Source of the DNA: Formicarius rufipectus
Lineage: Eukaryota; Chordata; Aves; Passeriformes; Formicariidae
Direction: 5' to 3'
DNA length: 64,000 nt
Assembly: GCA_013399695.1 (NCBI GenBank)
Contig: VXAU01000760.1
Location: forward strand, 4,834,732-4,898,731
A program made the translations under genes and the position numbers. Below, piece after piece: positions 1-12,600 of this stretch. Each line of letters starts with the position of its first letter. Position 1 is the first letter of the stretch. The notes beneath the pieces are model-generated. The model was not told where the DNA came from, made no database searches, and worked only from the letters and a program-made list of their open reading frames with translations.

Positions 1-2034
1 CCCCTTGCATTGGGTTAGATGTGATTTAAAAAAAAAATCAAGTGGAACAGAGAATATGTGTAAAGCCCCTTTCTCCTTCTCTAAATCGCCAGGCAGTTAT
101 TCTGTACCAAAATCTTGTTTATGGAGTTCTTGTGGGTTTGAAGATGGTATCAAAAACTCTTGCACAATTCCTAACACTTCTTTATCTCCCTTGGTGTGGA
201 GGGGATGCCCTTGGAAAACATAATGCTGAAAATCAGACTTTTGTATGAAAGCAAATGTTCAGACATGATAGTAATAAAATAATAAATGATATTCATTTTT
301 ATAATTACCTCAATTGTTTGGGAATTACAGTGTTGCTTATGTACAGCTGGAGAGGATGCTTGCTTAAAATAGCAGCGTGGACTTTTTAAAGGGTATGGGA
401 GGAGGGCTGGAGTGTGACATTTGACATGTTCAGAGATTAGGGGCTGCTCTCATAGAATCAAGTAGAGATCTCACAAGTGTAGTGCAGGTTTTATGGCTGT
501 CGAAGCAGTTTTCTATTTAACTATAGTCTTTTTTGTTGTATTAAAAAAGTCTTTTAAGTGCCACTGTATGAGTGTCCTAAGAGTTTTAAAATGTTTACCA
601 TCACAGCAGTATTTATTTTTGTCTTGATATGTATGTCCAGGAGTCACTGTCAAATAGAAGTGGATCTACAGTGTGACAAGAAATGCAGGATTCAAAAAGA
701 CATTTATCATACTGGAAACATTAGCATGTATGAAAACAAAAATAAAATTATATATGTTATATATATTCTATAGTGCTTACAGTACATAAGATATGTAAAA
801 TATTTCTTGACATTCATTGGTAACAGTCATAGCAGGGAAGCATGGAAAAATGCCTAAAATGATTTATTTTTTCCCTTTGTCTGTGTCCAAGGGTATATTT
901 ATGTATGAAGAGGGAGGAAATGTACAGCTGTGTGTTCATAGCTGTAATAGAGCTTTTATGGAGCCAGCCTAGCATTTGATTTCAGAGCACTGGTTGGAGA
1001 CTCGTTGCTTGTGAATTGTCATTGCTCTGTGATGGAGCCAGATGGTGGTCTGGCTCTTTCTGGGAGCTTTGCCTAGAGACTGTCCCATTGTTAAAACTTG
1101 ACGATTGAAAAAAAAAAAAAAAAGATTTTACTACTTATGCTTTTGTAATTTCCTGGGAAAAGTCCTGATTTATTAAAGTGGTGTGTTGCATATGAGAAGT
1201 GCAGACACCTCAAGTAATTTTTAATCTTGGTGGTGCTCTCTGCTGCTCTTTGAAGGCTCCTTTTGGAACTTGAGGTTTTTAAACAAACGTAGGTTTGCCA
1301 AACTGTTCTCTTAGGAGACTACAGACTTTTCTATAGGAAGTACATTTTACGTTGCCTATTTGGGTGTTGTGCCTTCAGAAAATGTGAAGAGTATGAGTAG
1401 GAAAAAGGAAATTGATCTGTGAAAATAAATTGATATAAACAGGATGCTGATGTGTGTGTGTGCGCCTGTCTGTGTGAAAATTTTAGTGATATGTAATATG
1501 TCTGTTTCTCGTATTAGTACTCTAAGTTAAACAGCTGATAACTGGCTATTAGGCTTTTTGAGTTCTTGATGAAATTTTGGCACTACATGTAGAACTTATT
1601 CTGAAAAGGAAACACATTTAATAAACTAGTTCAAAGATTATTGCATAAGGTTGCCTATACACTTTGCTGAATGACTGCGCTACTTGTCTTGTTCACTCAG
1701 CTCCATCTTCACCGTCAGTAAAATCACATAAAATCTAGCAATGGGAGATCTTTTAATTGGCCTGTTAGGATACATTCCCCAATTCCAGACAGCAGTGCTA
1801 AAAATGGGAGAGCAACCTAACTGATATTTAAAATACATATTAAGGTACCTGTGTTGTTGTGGAATGAGGTGTTTTGTGTTACGGCTGTATGTGTTTCGAT
1901 GCAGTGCTGACTTGCTTTTCGATGTTTGGGTTTGGGTTGTGTCCTGTGGGTTGTTTTCTTAAGTCGGTATGTCCTGGGGCAGTGCTCGAAAATCTGATCT
2001 GCCTATAGAGCATGTCACTTGCTTTCCATCCCTC
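1..2034. other. Intergenic, no gene recognised
   Basis: AT-rich sequence 3' of SLC9A9. It holds a poly(A) tract, a short TG-rich run (1451-1476) and a small hairpin (1035-1056). By synteny with mammals CHST2 may lie to the left of the window, but nothing here shows its coding sequence or UTR. Confidence 0.6.
1108..1123. repeat. Poly(A) tract, 16 bp
   Basis: Uninterrupted A run. No recognisable retroelement precedes it, so it is a simple repeat rather than a clear retrotransposon tail. Confidence 0.85.
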
Positions 2035-2180
2035 CAGCGCTTTCTGAAGCTGCCCCGCGCCCCAGCGCCCCGTCCTGCCTGCGCCTCTGTCGCCGCTGCG
2101 GCCGCGGAGCCCCGCGCAGAGCCGGCACCGCTCCCCGGGCAGGGGGCACCGAGCCGGCTGCTCGGCCCCCGCTGTCCTCA
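2035..2180. promoter_or_regulatory. Small intergenic CpG island
   Basis: About 145 bp of very GC-rich sequence with roughly 20 CpG dinucleotides, including GCGGCCGCGG, stands out from AT-rich, CpG-poor surroundings. This is the signature of an unmethylated promoter or alternative first exon. No TATA box or convincing start codon is attached: on the minus strand the first ATG downstream is followed by a stop after four codons. It lies about 46 kb 3' of SLC9A9. Confidence 0.45.
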
Positions 2181-2842
2181 GTGTGGGACTCTGCTGGGCT
2201 TCCCAAATGAGGCGTTTTCATGGCAGCATGTTACAGCATAAGGTCTTCTGATTTTTGGAAGCTGAAGCACGGTCATTTCTGTGTGCAGAATTCCTTGGTC
2301 TCTTCTGGGAAAGTTTTCAGGATGAGTAAAGCGAGCGGGAATTAACTGCCTCGGGGAGTGTGACCCAGATGAACCCAATTGACTTAGATTTGAAAAAATC
2401 TCCTTTGGATTCTAATTATGTTAAAAAGCTCATTGTGGTGTTCTGAGAGAGCACGCGCTGCTCTTCTAGTAATGCTGCATTGCAAGCATCTGCTTCACTT
2501 TACTCATATGAACACGGTGCCAGTAGAGTTACAGCATCTGACTCTGGTCCGTAATTTGAGCTCCACCTACTACATTGCAGCAAGGAATCACCCAACATAC
2601 TGTACAATTGTACCTCGGTGTGTTTTGGTAAACAGAAGAAGTAATGCAATGCTTGTTTTCTGAAAATAAAGGACTGCAATTTTGTTTGGGTAAAACTTCA
2701 GGAGAAGTGAAAGGGACCCTGCTTGTGTAAAATGGTGGGCTAAGCCCTATGTTTAATGCTGCCGTATTAAAAAAATAAGTATGTAAACAACTGGCAGTTG
2801 AAAGACTATTTTTAGTCCTTTTTATATTCAGTTAAGAGGAAT

Positions 2843-2875
2843 TAAAAAAAAAACAAAAACCAAAAACCAAAACAG
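2843..2875. repeat. A/C-rich low-complexity tract
   Basis: Poly(A) grading into AAAAACC units on the plus strand, a common simple-sequence class in bird genomes. Confidence 0.75.
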
Positions 2876-4876
2876 TTAACATTTTAAATATGAAAATAAT
2901 AGGCAAAATAGGGTATTGGAAAGATGAACATGGTTAAAAAAGAGCTTTTCCTTTTGTGAGGAGGGACAGGTAGCTGAGGTCAGAATACTTAAATAAACTT
3001 GACTCTTATGCTTAAAAATAGTGCCTGGGTTTGCTTTCTGTCCAATTTAATAATTACAGTGTGTTTCTTGAGCTGAAACTAATACTTGAATTAGTGAAGA
3101 CTCAATAGCATACACTAGGTACAGGGTGCACTAAGTTGCATGGCGGGGAGGCTGTTCTGAGGACTTGGCACATTGCTTGGTTGGAAGAGAAAGGCCAGTG
3201 GACAACTGTGCTGCTTTCTGCTGTGAACAAAGCCAGAAAGTTGTACAAGGATGATAAATGGCAGTGATCAGTCTGCAGGAAAACCCTTCATCCTTCACTG
3301 AATCAACTAAAACACAAGATGTGTAAAAGTGTGCAAGTTGCTGCCTCTGACCTCAGAGCTGACAATGAAAAAATCCTTAGATAAGTATGTTTAAGTCCTT
3401 CTAACAAAAGGAGGAAGTGCTTTGTTTTTCCAATCACTCTATAATTTGTCAGTTGTTAAACTCCATACAGTGACTGGGAAGAGGAAAATAATTTAAAGCC
3501 ACAAACCATTTTTTTCCTATTATGATTAGAACTTGGGTCTCTAGAGATGAAATACTGGAAGTCATAATCAATCCTGAAAAATGTGTTTTGCATCCTTTAG
3601 GCCATGAGAAGAGTACTGAGATTATTCTGTATTTCTCCCTTCATTTCCAGTTGCTGTGACCTTGAAAGATGTTTAACATGAGCCCTTGCACACCACAAGA
3701 GGTGCTCTAAGACTCAGTGTCACTGCTTTGCTCCTGTGCATCCCATCAATGCAGGAATGGGTCTCTTTGGAGTGGCATCAACTGTCACATTGTGTGGGGC
3801 TGCTTTACATGAGCAGACCAAACATCAGGCTGCCTGTGTTACGTTACTTAATCAAATGGATCAAAAGTGTTCTTATTCTAGTGCCATTTCAATTAAGGGT
3901 GTTGTATAAATATTACTCTGCTGGAATTATGCATATGAATAAGGTAAGCAGATTTAATTTGGAGGCTCTGAGTGTGAGACTGCTTGCCATTGATGTATCT
4001 AACTTTCCTCTAGTTATTCTGGCAGTCTGTAGATGTGGTTTGCATTTTGTATCAGAGATTCTGAGCAAGATTTTAAAAACTGTGCAAGTTTTATAATTAA
4101 AAAATATATGGAATAACATTTCAGCAATACTCATTATATTGCACACACTTAAAGTAAAAAAACAAGGTTTATCTGGTTTATTTGGATTCCCTGGAAACAA
4201 ATGTGTTCTATTAATGTGTTTAAATAATGGTTCTTGGTTGTCATGGCATCTGTGATTCTTCGTGTAAGTTGAAACTTCTGCAAAGAGAATGTGTAGAATT
4301 GGTACAACACAGAGTGGTTTTCAAGTTGGACAATTTCCTTGTATGTATTTTAATTTGAGACTTGGGGTTCCTTGCATCACAAGAATGGGCCTGCATTATT
4401 GAGTGTTTAGTGTTTGGACAATGCAAATTCAGTGAGAATTATTGCAAAACTTAAGATGTCTTCCATTGATGCATGAAGAGCCAGTGTTCCTCACACACAC
4501 TGATACCATGAAAGGTATGAAAAAAAATTAATTATATTAATGGCCTTGCAAATGGGAGAACTGGGATTAAAGAATCATCTGCTTCTGCAGTGAAACATAA
4601 AGCTATAAAATGTGTGTGAAAATATACAATGTATTCCTTCACAGAAGGAAGTTCTGTATGTAAGGGACCCATTTATGTCCCCAGATGCTAGTGAGCTCTC
4701 TGGTGTCCACTTCAGTGTCTGAGCTGGGAATGTACTTGTTATAAACAAGGTGATGAGAATGGAATTGAGGATGAGTGTTAGGTTTGTTCCTATCAGAAAA
4801 ATGGGGGAGTAGCCAGGACAGCCTGCAGGTGTTTTAGCATGAGGTACCACAAACTTCTGTCTGGGTATAATGACAT

Positions 4877-4904
4877 TATTCTGATGGGGCTATTCTGATG
4901 GGAC
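4877..4904. repeat. 14-bp tandem duplication
   Basis: Two adjacent copies of TATTCTGATGGGGC, with one mismatch in the second (A for G at 4903). A recent local duplication by slippage is the simplest explanation. Confidence 0.8.
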
Positions 4905-5212
4905 TTACATGCTGAAAAACAAGATGAACATTGGGTTGCAGGAACTCCCCAAATGAAACATCATTAGCAAGGCAGTCTGAGTGAGGAAAGCTGGTAGGAT
5001 CTGCTGAGCAACCTTTCTGAAATGGCATCAGTTGAAGTGGAAGCTGGTGACTGGAAAGGGCTCTGCAACTACAATTTTAAGAACTCTGAAGATACTACTA
5101 AACTCTAAGTGGGACTTTCAAGAATATCTCCATGTGCCATTTTCATTGGAATAGCAATATTATGCCAGGAATCGGTGGGAGTTATATTTCATGGTGCCTC
5201 TGGAAATCATGG

Positions 5213-5413
5213 CCTCATAAATTCATAGTGGAGAGGGTCTCTGGGGGTTTCTGGTCCAACCTTTTGCTCAAAGCAGGGTCAGCTTATGAGATCAAACTAG
5301 GCTTTGTCATTGCTCCAGGCTTTATCCTGGTGGGTCTTGGAAACCTGCAAAGACAGAGGCTGCACAATGTCCCTGAGCAACCTGTTGCAGTGCTTTACAG
5401 TTCTTATGGTGAC
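5213..5413 (-). mobile_element. CR1 LINE 3' fragment
   Basis: On the plus strand the segment reads as the antisense of a CR1 3' end. A decayed tail (CATAAATTCATAG) comes first, then GAGAGGGTCTCTGGGGGTTT and TGGTCCAACC, followed by TGCTCAAAGCAGGGTCAGCTT, and later CTGAGCAACCTGTTGCAGTGCT and TTATGGTGA. The order and spacing match the CR1 consensus I know. It is 5'-truncated and mutated, so an old, dead copy lying in minus orientation. Confidence 0.85.
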
Positions 5414-6576
5414 CCATGATGTTTCAGCAAAACCAGCCCCAAATCTCTAATTATGTTACATAAATTTATTAATTTTGTGTTTTGCCTGTGACTAGTGACT
5501 TGGGTCATGTCCTCACTTCCCCTTGACAGCAGTAGATGTTGGCTGCAGCTCAGCTGTTGTGAAGGGTCAGCAGCAAAATGGCTAATGAGTAGTGATCTCA
5601 GTGGAAATCTACAGATTCACAATTAGAATGCTGCATCCAGCAATGGCCCTTGTTTTACCCAGGAGGGATAAAGAGGAGAGCAGGGGGGAAAGAAATTCAC
5701 TCAGAAGAAAGGAGAGGAATACAAAGCGGAGCTTATCAGAAGTTGCTTTTTCTCTGCAATGGGAAGAGAGAAATGCTGTTAAAGAAAATTGAAAGAAACA
5801 AATGATACCACACAGCAAGGTCAGGAGAGGATGAATAAAGGCATTTGCATGTTAAAAGCAGCGAGGATAGAGACCTGAAGGATAGAAGATAAAAGTGGTG
5901 ATGCTATGTGCTGTAACCATTTGTGATTAATCATGATATGCAGGAAGAATACCTCACTTCTAAGTTCACAGTTTTACATTTGCTAATTTTGCTCACAATT
6001 TCAAGATGAATTTCAAACAGGAATAATTTTCATAGTTATTTGTATACTTTTGATGTTCCAGTTTGTTTTGTGTATATATAGAAACACTCTTGCTGAATTT
6101 TTGTCTAAATATTCCTTTCTTCAGACCTCTATGCATAAATTCCCAAGCCCTCTAGTCTGCTAAATTCTTGGCACCTTCTTATTTTCCATCTGCCAGATGG
6201 TTCCTTCTCCCACCAGTCAGGGGGTTATCAGCAATTATCTGTTTCAAGCCATGTGCATGTCTCATAACAGTTTATCATGGGAGACATAAAATGGAAAAGT
6301 GACATATTTAGTGTTTATGTAACTTCCAGAGTCACTTGGCAGCTTTCATTATTTGCTTTTATGCCACTGGTGGTTTCCATCAATGTTTCTTGTTCTGGTC
6401 TGGGATCAGCCCTTCAGATCTCACATTATTTGATCCATTTACTAAGATCAGACACCTTGCACACTTACTGAGCAGCTGTTTTTAGGTGTACTACCTTAGC
6501 TGGTTGAGTGGTGACCTATTTTGTTCTTCAGAACATCGTTGTATCTGCTTACCCTCTATTTTCCCAAGCAAAAAGT
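5414..6576. other. Intergenic between two CR1 fragments
   Basis: No gene or repeat recognised. The short purine-rich stretch at 5660-5800 is compositional only. Confidence 0.55.
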
Positions 6577-6828
6577 GTTAGGAAATGAGGAAATAGCCTC
6601 AAGTTGCATAAATAGAGGTTTAGATTGGATATTTTGAAAAATTTTGTCCCTGAGAGGGTTGTCAAGCACTGGAAGAGGCTGCCTAGGGAAGTCATGGAGT
6701 CACCATGCCTGGAGGTATTGAAAAGACACATAGATGTGGCACTTAAGGACATGGTTTGGTGGTGGGTTTGGCAGTAATGGGGTAGTGGTTGGTATTGAGG
6801 TTTTTAAAATCCAAATGGCTCTATGATG
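6577..6828 (+). mobile_element. CR1 LINE 3' fragment
   Basis: Sense-strand CR1 3' sequence. GAGGAAATAGCCTCAAGTTGCA comes first, then GAGGTTTAGATTGGATATT, GGGTTGTCAAGCACTGGAAGAGGCTGCC, GGAGTCACCATGCCTGGAGGT and ATGTGGCACTTAAGGACATGGTTT in the usual order, ending near the TCTATGATG tail. The copy is 5'-truncated with small indels near its 3' end and carries no intact reverse transcriptase. Confidence 0.9.
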
Positions 6829-7399
6829 GGATGACTGCATCAGACCCTGCCAATGCCATAGTGGGGTGGTTGGAGACATTTGGGGTCTTCCAACTCATGA
6901 AGCAGTGAAAAAGGTCTGACTGCCAGAGGAGGGTTTGGAGTTGGAGCATGCTGAGCTCCAGGGTGTTACGTGCTTCGGTGCTCCAGCACAAACTATCAGA
7001 GGTAAAGGACACCTGTTTCAAAAGAGGTACAATGGTAAAGAGTATGTGGTGGGCAACAGTGCTTGTGCTTCTTTGTGGGACTGAGCACGTAGCAGCCAGA
7101 TCTGACCATAGCACTTTGATTTTGTAAGAGTTTAATATCTGGTCCCTAATTGCACATTCTTTCATAGTGAGCAGAGGTAAAAATACACAATATCAAAGTG
7201 CAGTGTTGTGGCTACTGCCCAGAGAATTCCTGCTGTGTTGTTTTAGCCCAGGAAGCCTCATCCCAGGGCACAACTCACACACAGGATTCCCCACACTTGC
7301 ATTTTAGTTTCAATAGGAAATGTATCTGATGCCACACCAGAGAGGCATCCACTGCCTTTCAGCAGACTCTGTCCTGGAGGTGCTAATTAGCAACGTCGA

Positions 7400-7650
7400 C
7401 ACCTGATATAAAAAAGGGACACCTGAAGTAATTGAGGGCTGTTCTGCTCCGCCCTTTCGCCCCGGACAGGTAGCAGTTTCTTGGGAAAACAGGATAAGAG
7501 CAAAAGTCTTCCCTGCCCTCCCGGCTCAGGAGGGGCTGTTCTGCCCCGTTATTTGCGCCGTGCCCGGCCAGGTGTGTGGCCGCCAGACCCCGCTGGCTCT
7601 CGTGGTTTCAGCGCTGCCCCGTGCCCTCAGCTCGGGGGTGGCAGCTGGGT
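7400..7650 (+). promoter_or_regulatory. TATA box plus CpG-rich pocket: candidate promoter
   Basis: TATAAAAAAG at 7407-7416 is followed, at the normal TATA-to-start distance (about 7437), by a stretch with around 14 CpGs in 200 bp. A splice donor, GGACAG|GTAGCA, at 7469/7470 would close a short noncoding first exon. No protein start is evident and the product is unknown. A noncoding RNA promoter or an LTR remnant would both fit. Confidence 0.3.
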
Positions 7651-8020
7651 GAGGTGGGGCAGTGCTGATTGGGCTCACCTGGGGCTCATTCAGGGCATTC
7701 TGCCTGAGGTACCTGTGAGGGGAAGGGCTGCTGCTGGCTCTGGGTGCCTGAGCAAAAGCCCCTTTTGGGGTAGAGGTTTTGCTGTGCCCTGAGCAATGTG
7801 GAGAGGTGATTGGGCTGCCATGCTCAGGCACGTTTTGGTGTAAAGAGTTGACAAAACATATGGAAGAGCATCAGCTGGGACCAAGGAGGCTCCTGAGTGC
7901 ACTGCAGCAAGAGAGAAGACTCAGGAGCGATGCAGATGGCCCTGCAACACACAGGACCTGCAGCCCGTGAAGTGCTTCAGGACTGATGAAGGTGGGTCAC
8001 TGTGGGGTGGCCGTGCTGTT

Positions 8021-8043
8021 GGGGGAGGGTGGAAAGGGAAGGG
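8021..8043 (+). repeat. G-quadruplex-type motif in G-rich stretch
   Basis: Four G-runs (5, 3, 3, 3) with loops of 1, 6 and 2 nt, downstream of the CpG pocket at 7.4 kb, inside a broader plus-strand G-rich stretch (about 7980-8250). Confidence 0.5.
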
Positions 8044-9591
8044 TGAGGTGACTGTGGCGCTGGGACATGGCTTCAGTATGTGTGAGTGAGGAGCTGATTT
8101 GGGAGTGCTGTCTGCTGAGCTGTGCTGAGGGCACCAGCAGCCTGGTATTGCTGGCAACAGGGCTCTTGGGGGGTTGGGAGGGGGAGAGGCTGAAGCTTGA
8201 AGAAAACTCAGTTGGGGAGGTGTTATAAACGCATCAATAGGGCACAAAGCCTATGCTTAGTCAAGTGGGCTCTGAGGGGGAAATGACACCTGTGGGGAAA
8301 GCCTCTGCCCACAGGGAGCCCAGGGTGGGTGAACTGTGTTGGGCCAGACTGTTGGGAGGCTGAGGGTGAGCTCCTGTCTGGCAAGCCCCAGTGCTGCTGC
8401 TGGGGAGCCCCATGTGTATTTTGGGGAATGACTTGAGCCTGTGAGGGGCCTCTGTGCAGCAGTGATGCCCATGGGCTGTTGGCTGCAGCCAAATGGTGGG
8501 AAGGCTTTGTTTGCCTGGGCTGTTGGGGTGTGGGGTTCATGCTCTGTGGGTGCTCTGCTGCTGTGAGGTCATTGGGGTCCTGTGTGTTATGGGATCCTGG
8601 TACACCACTGTGGGCTGTGTGGTGCCACAGGCATCTTGTCCTGCTGGGCTCTGGACACCTGAGACCTCCTGTGCATGTCCACCTCTTCAGGGATGTGCAA
8701 CACTCGGACAGTTCTCCTGCAGGTAAGGAGAGGCTTCGGAGTTGATGGTTCCTCACACAGGTGTACTGATGGAAAAATCTGTATGTGCTTCCTTACCATT
8801 TTTAAGTCTTGTTGGGGCTCAGTGTGGAGTCCTTTGGTGTGTCTTATGGCAGTCCAGTCCCATGCCTGCAGCTACACATGAATTAGAGCAAGCATGTTTC
8901 TCTTCCTCTGCTTTCTTAAATGGATGTGGCTGCCCTGACTTCTTATCCCTCTTGCACAGGTGAGCTCTCATCTCCTCAATTCTGTCACATTCAGAACCTG
9001 GAGATGATCAGACTCCCTGTTGCTTAATTAGTCCTTTCATAATGAATAATTTGTGTAAGTGCTTTGGTCAAGGTGGTAACCAGCAATTGATCTTTGTCAC
9101 TTCTATCTGAATGAAGAATTAATTTGAAGTTTAATGTTTCACAATAGCTGGCTTTGACTGTGGCACAGCCTGTAAACTATACTTAGATTCCTTAAATCAG
9201 ATCAAGAAATCAATGGTCTTTTCCTCCCTGCAGGCTTCAGATCTTGGTACAGCATCTAGTAAAGGCTTCTCATTTTCTCTTATCAGCCTCTATATAGGAG
9301 ATGCTGAGAAAATGTGTGTGTGTGGCTCACAGCTGAAATCCTATTGACTGCTCTGAGCCCTGTGAATGTATGTCCTTATAATCTATAACTCCTGGTTAAA
9401 ACAATAGACATAAATTATTCTCACATGTAAACCTTGGATTTTCTTGCCTTAGGTATACAGGCAAGTATCCATAGCTGCTGAATTTATCCCTGTGGGAAGG
9501 TGAAATGGGAGAAATGAAAAATCTGAACATAATTTTAGGGGTAAAGGAGCTAAGTGCACAGGCAGATGATGCACTTAAAAGGGTTTGTGTT

Positions 9592-9606
9592 AAAAAAAAA
9601 AAAAAA
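9592..9606. repeat. Poly(A) tract, 15 bp
   Basis: Uninterrupted A run in AT-rich intergenic sequence. Confidence 0.8.
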
Positions 9607-12600
9607 TCTCTCAGAACTATTTAGTTAGTACTTCTGTTCTATAATTAAGAAAATTATCTCAAGTGTTCCCAGCAGTTCTTCTGCATTAGGTTACTGAAGC
9701 TAAATCAAGATGCCTGCTTTTCTTGTTTCTTCTCTGACTCATATGTAAGGGGCTCAGAGGAGAGCAAAGGGCTCCCTTTGGAGGCTGCTAGTGCCTGGGC
9801 ATTCTGCTTCCATGTTAAGCAGATGGGCTTGGAGAGAGAAGTATGCCCTGATTTCCAGATGGTAAATAAACTGCCTCTATCCACACCAACATCCTTTGGT
9901 ACAAGGCAGTGCTGGGTACTCTGGGATTTGATGAGCAAGGAGGGCAGTGAGGAGATGATAAAATGTCTGGCACAAGACACCATGTTATTGTCTGAAAAGT
10001 TTGTTTGACATGTGGTTATTCTAGCACAAACAGTAAATACCTCATTATACGAACCTTTTACTGTTTCAAACTCAACTTTCTGGTACTTCAGTGTAAGCAA
10101 TGTATCTTTGGCATTTCTTGGACTGTAACAGTGCCAAAAATGCAGCACACTGACATCCTTATGTATGTGCAGAGCTCTCTGGTTTTTTTTCAGGCTACTG
10201 GAGACATCACTGATGCAGATGTACTCCTCTCCATTGTCCATGTGCTTAGCTGTAGAATCTTGTTAGCTCTTCTAGTGGCAATGTGACCTGGGGGGGCACC
10301 TCACGGTTTGTGTGAGATGATTCATTCGCGTGAGTGAAGGTTCTCTGCAGGGAGAGGTTATGACAAGGATGAGTGGAAGAGGTCACACTGCTGCTGGACA
10401 GCTCTGGGAGTTTTGGACAGCCCCAGATGGGGGGAATTAGGACTTAAAATGGCCATGAGTATCTTACGGAGCGCTGTCCCTGAGTAGGAGCCTGTGTCTA
10501 AGAGCTTTTGGTTTCTGTCTAGATCCCCTGAGAAAAAACAGGAGTTTTGAGCCAATGGCTATGAGAAAAAAGCCATAAAAATAGTCCATCACTTAAGAAC
10601 GTATTTGCAGAAAGTCTTTTTAAATGGTGTAGCAATGTTGCTAATTACATACACATTTGCATGGCACCTGTCTGGGCTTGAGCTGTGTGATCAACATATA
10701 CAGGGGCAGGTGCTGTGATACAAGAGCTGGTTCAGTGGCTGAGGGATCAGGACACGTTTGGGCCCAGGGGGCCTTTAGCTCATGGGTTTAACATACTCTT
10801 AATTTAAAAATCTATGCTTAGTTCAAAATATAATTGTATTAAGATTAGAATATGGTTTTAACTACTAGGCATTTAATTTTCACGTAAACCCCTCTTAAGG
10901 AAAAAAAAGAGCTGCAAGGTAATTAAAAGAGGAAGCCTTTTCTCTGCTTATGTCAGACATTTAGGGAACAAGTGGTGCACGAGCAGGGCACAGAAGACAT
11001 GATGTCTGAAGAAGGCATATTAAGATCACTCATTTTTACACTTAATGGCAGGAGCTTATGAGGCAGCAGAATCAAAATAGATTTCTAAATAAAGGACTGG
11101 GAGTTGAGGTATAGCAGGACAGATTTACAATAGAGGCTGAGTAAAGAGGTACAAATATGCCTTTTTGTGTCTTGCTTTAATAAAACATATTGCATTGTAA
11201 CAACTCTTCTTCCCCTCTGTTAGGCTGAGCAGTCTTTGAAGTATATTCCTCTCCTCCTAAAAGTAGAATTGAATCTCTAATAATTATTTCCAAGTGTATT
11301 TGAATTTTGATTTAGATTTGTCTTGCTTCTGAGTCTGGCTTTCTTTGGTCATTGGCACTTCATCTTGCCCTAGATGGCCCTGCAAGTTCCTTGCTTTACT
11401 CTGCAGCTGAGTATAGAGCAGTCCCAGGACTTGTGGAACTATTCCACATCCCAGCAACTTCTCTGGAGGACTATTGTTTCACAGTTTCTCTCAGGTAAAA
11501 TTTTACATCAGTCTGTGCCCAGGCAGCAAGGGTAGTGTTTACAAATCTTATAATGGAGCTTTTAGGGTCAGAGGAACGCTTCTGGTCCCAGCAGAAATTT
11601 AGCATGATCTCATGCACTGAAACTAAGGTGCTTGAGATATAAGGAAATAGGGAATTTGCCCTGTATTTCCATGAATATTTTTTTATATATGTATATTTAT
11701 AAAAGCAGTTGGCTTCCTTGAACACTCCTATTTATTTCAAAGGCACTGTGGGAGTTGATGTTGCTGATCTGGCACTCTTATTTTCTTATCTGCAGCTTCA
11801 TCATGATTTCACTGTAGTGACATTTGTTGTCAGAAAGTCAATACAGTGAGTTTGGGAAAAGCTGCAGCTGCTTGGGAAGTGGAAGCAACAAGCTAAACAG
11901 CTGATCTATCAACTTCACTTGCAGTATTTGTTTTGGTAATATATTGCAGTTTGATCCAGTTAAGTGATGGCCTTGGCAGTAACTTCTGTGCTGACTCAGG
12001 CTGTCTCTGGTAGATGGTAAAATACAAAACCTTTCTGACAACAGAGAAAATATCCCTAGAATCCCTGAAGGAAACCCTAGAAGTCAAGCTTCATCAGGGC
12101 AGATGCAGCCCAGTCCTTGTTCCCTCCATATGCCTTTTGACTGTGCATATACCTGATTTTTGGCATGGGAACAGAATGAGTTGGTTTTTAGAATCAGAAT
12201 ATGCTTACTGAAGTGCTACCTTGAGGGGCCATGTCTCTTGATTCTGCTTTTTCACTGTTAGAACTTGAAAAGAGCCTTTAATATGCAGATTGACTGAAAT
12301 GACTAAAAAGGATGCTGCCATTATTGCCATGAATCAGGATTCAGATTTGATTGTGTATTATATCCTTAAATATATTCAGCACAAAATGTCTTACATTTCA
12401 GTATGTGAAATGATAGGCAAGGCATCAGCTGTAATGGGCCATGCACTCACTCATTAGACAATGTGTCTGATTTTCACTGAGTACCTCTATTTCAATGGCG
12501 AGTTTAGCTCTTCTGATGGGAAGCAGAAATGTTCAGTAGGTAATATAACAAAATCAGCTGGTTATTTGATGGGGCTGAAAAATGAAAGGCCTTCTTAGTT

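Larger units (their letters stand above)
2181..5212. other. Intergenic, no gene recognised
   Basis: AT-rich, apart from the A/C tract (2843-2875) and the 14-bp duplication (4877-4904). No repeat family or open frame of note. Confidence 0.6.

Noticed and set aside
1..2000. Possible CHST2 3' UTR at the window's left edge
   Set aside because: Expected only from mammalian synteny; nothing in the sequence identifies it.
8223..8756. 177-codon minus-strand open frame
   Set aside because: Lies in a G-rich stretch where stops are rare on the opposite strand; composition is biased, overlapping frames are also open, and no domain or splice structure is seen.
9705..10241. 178-codon minus-strand open frame
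   Set aside because: No recognisable domain; a plus-strand frame of comparable openness overlaps it, so it is best taken as chance.
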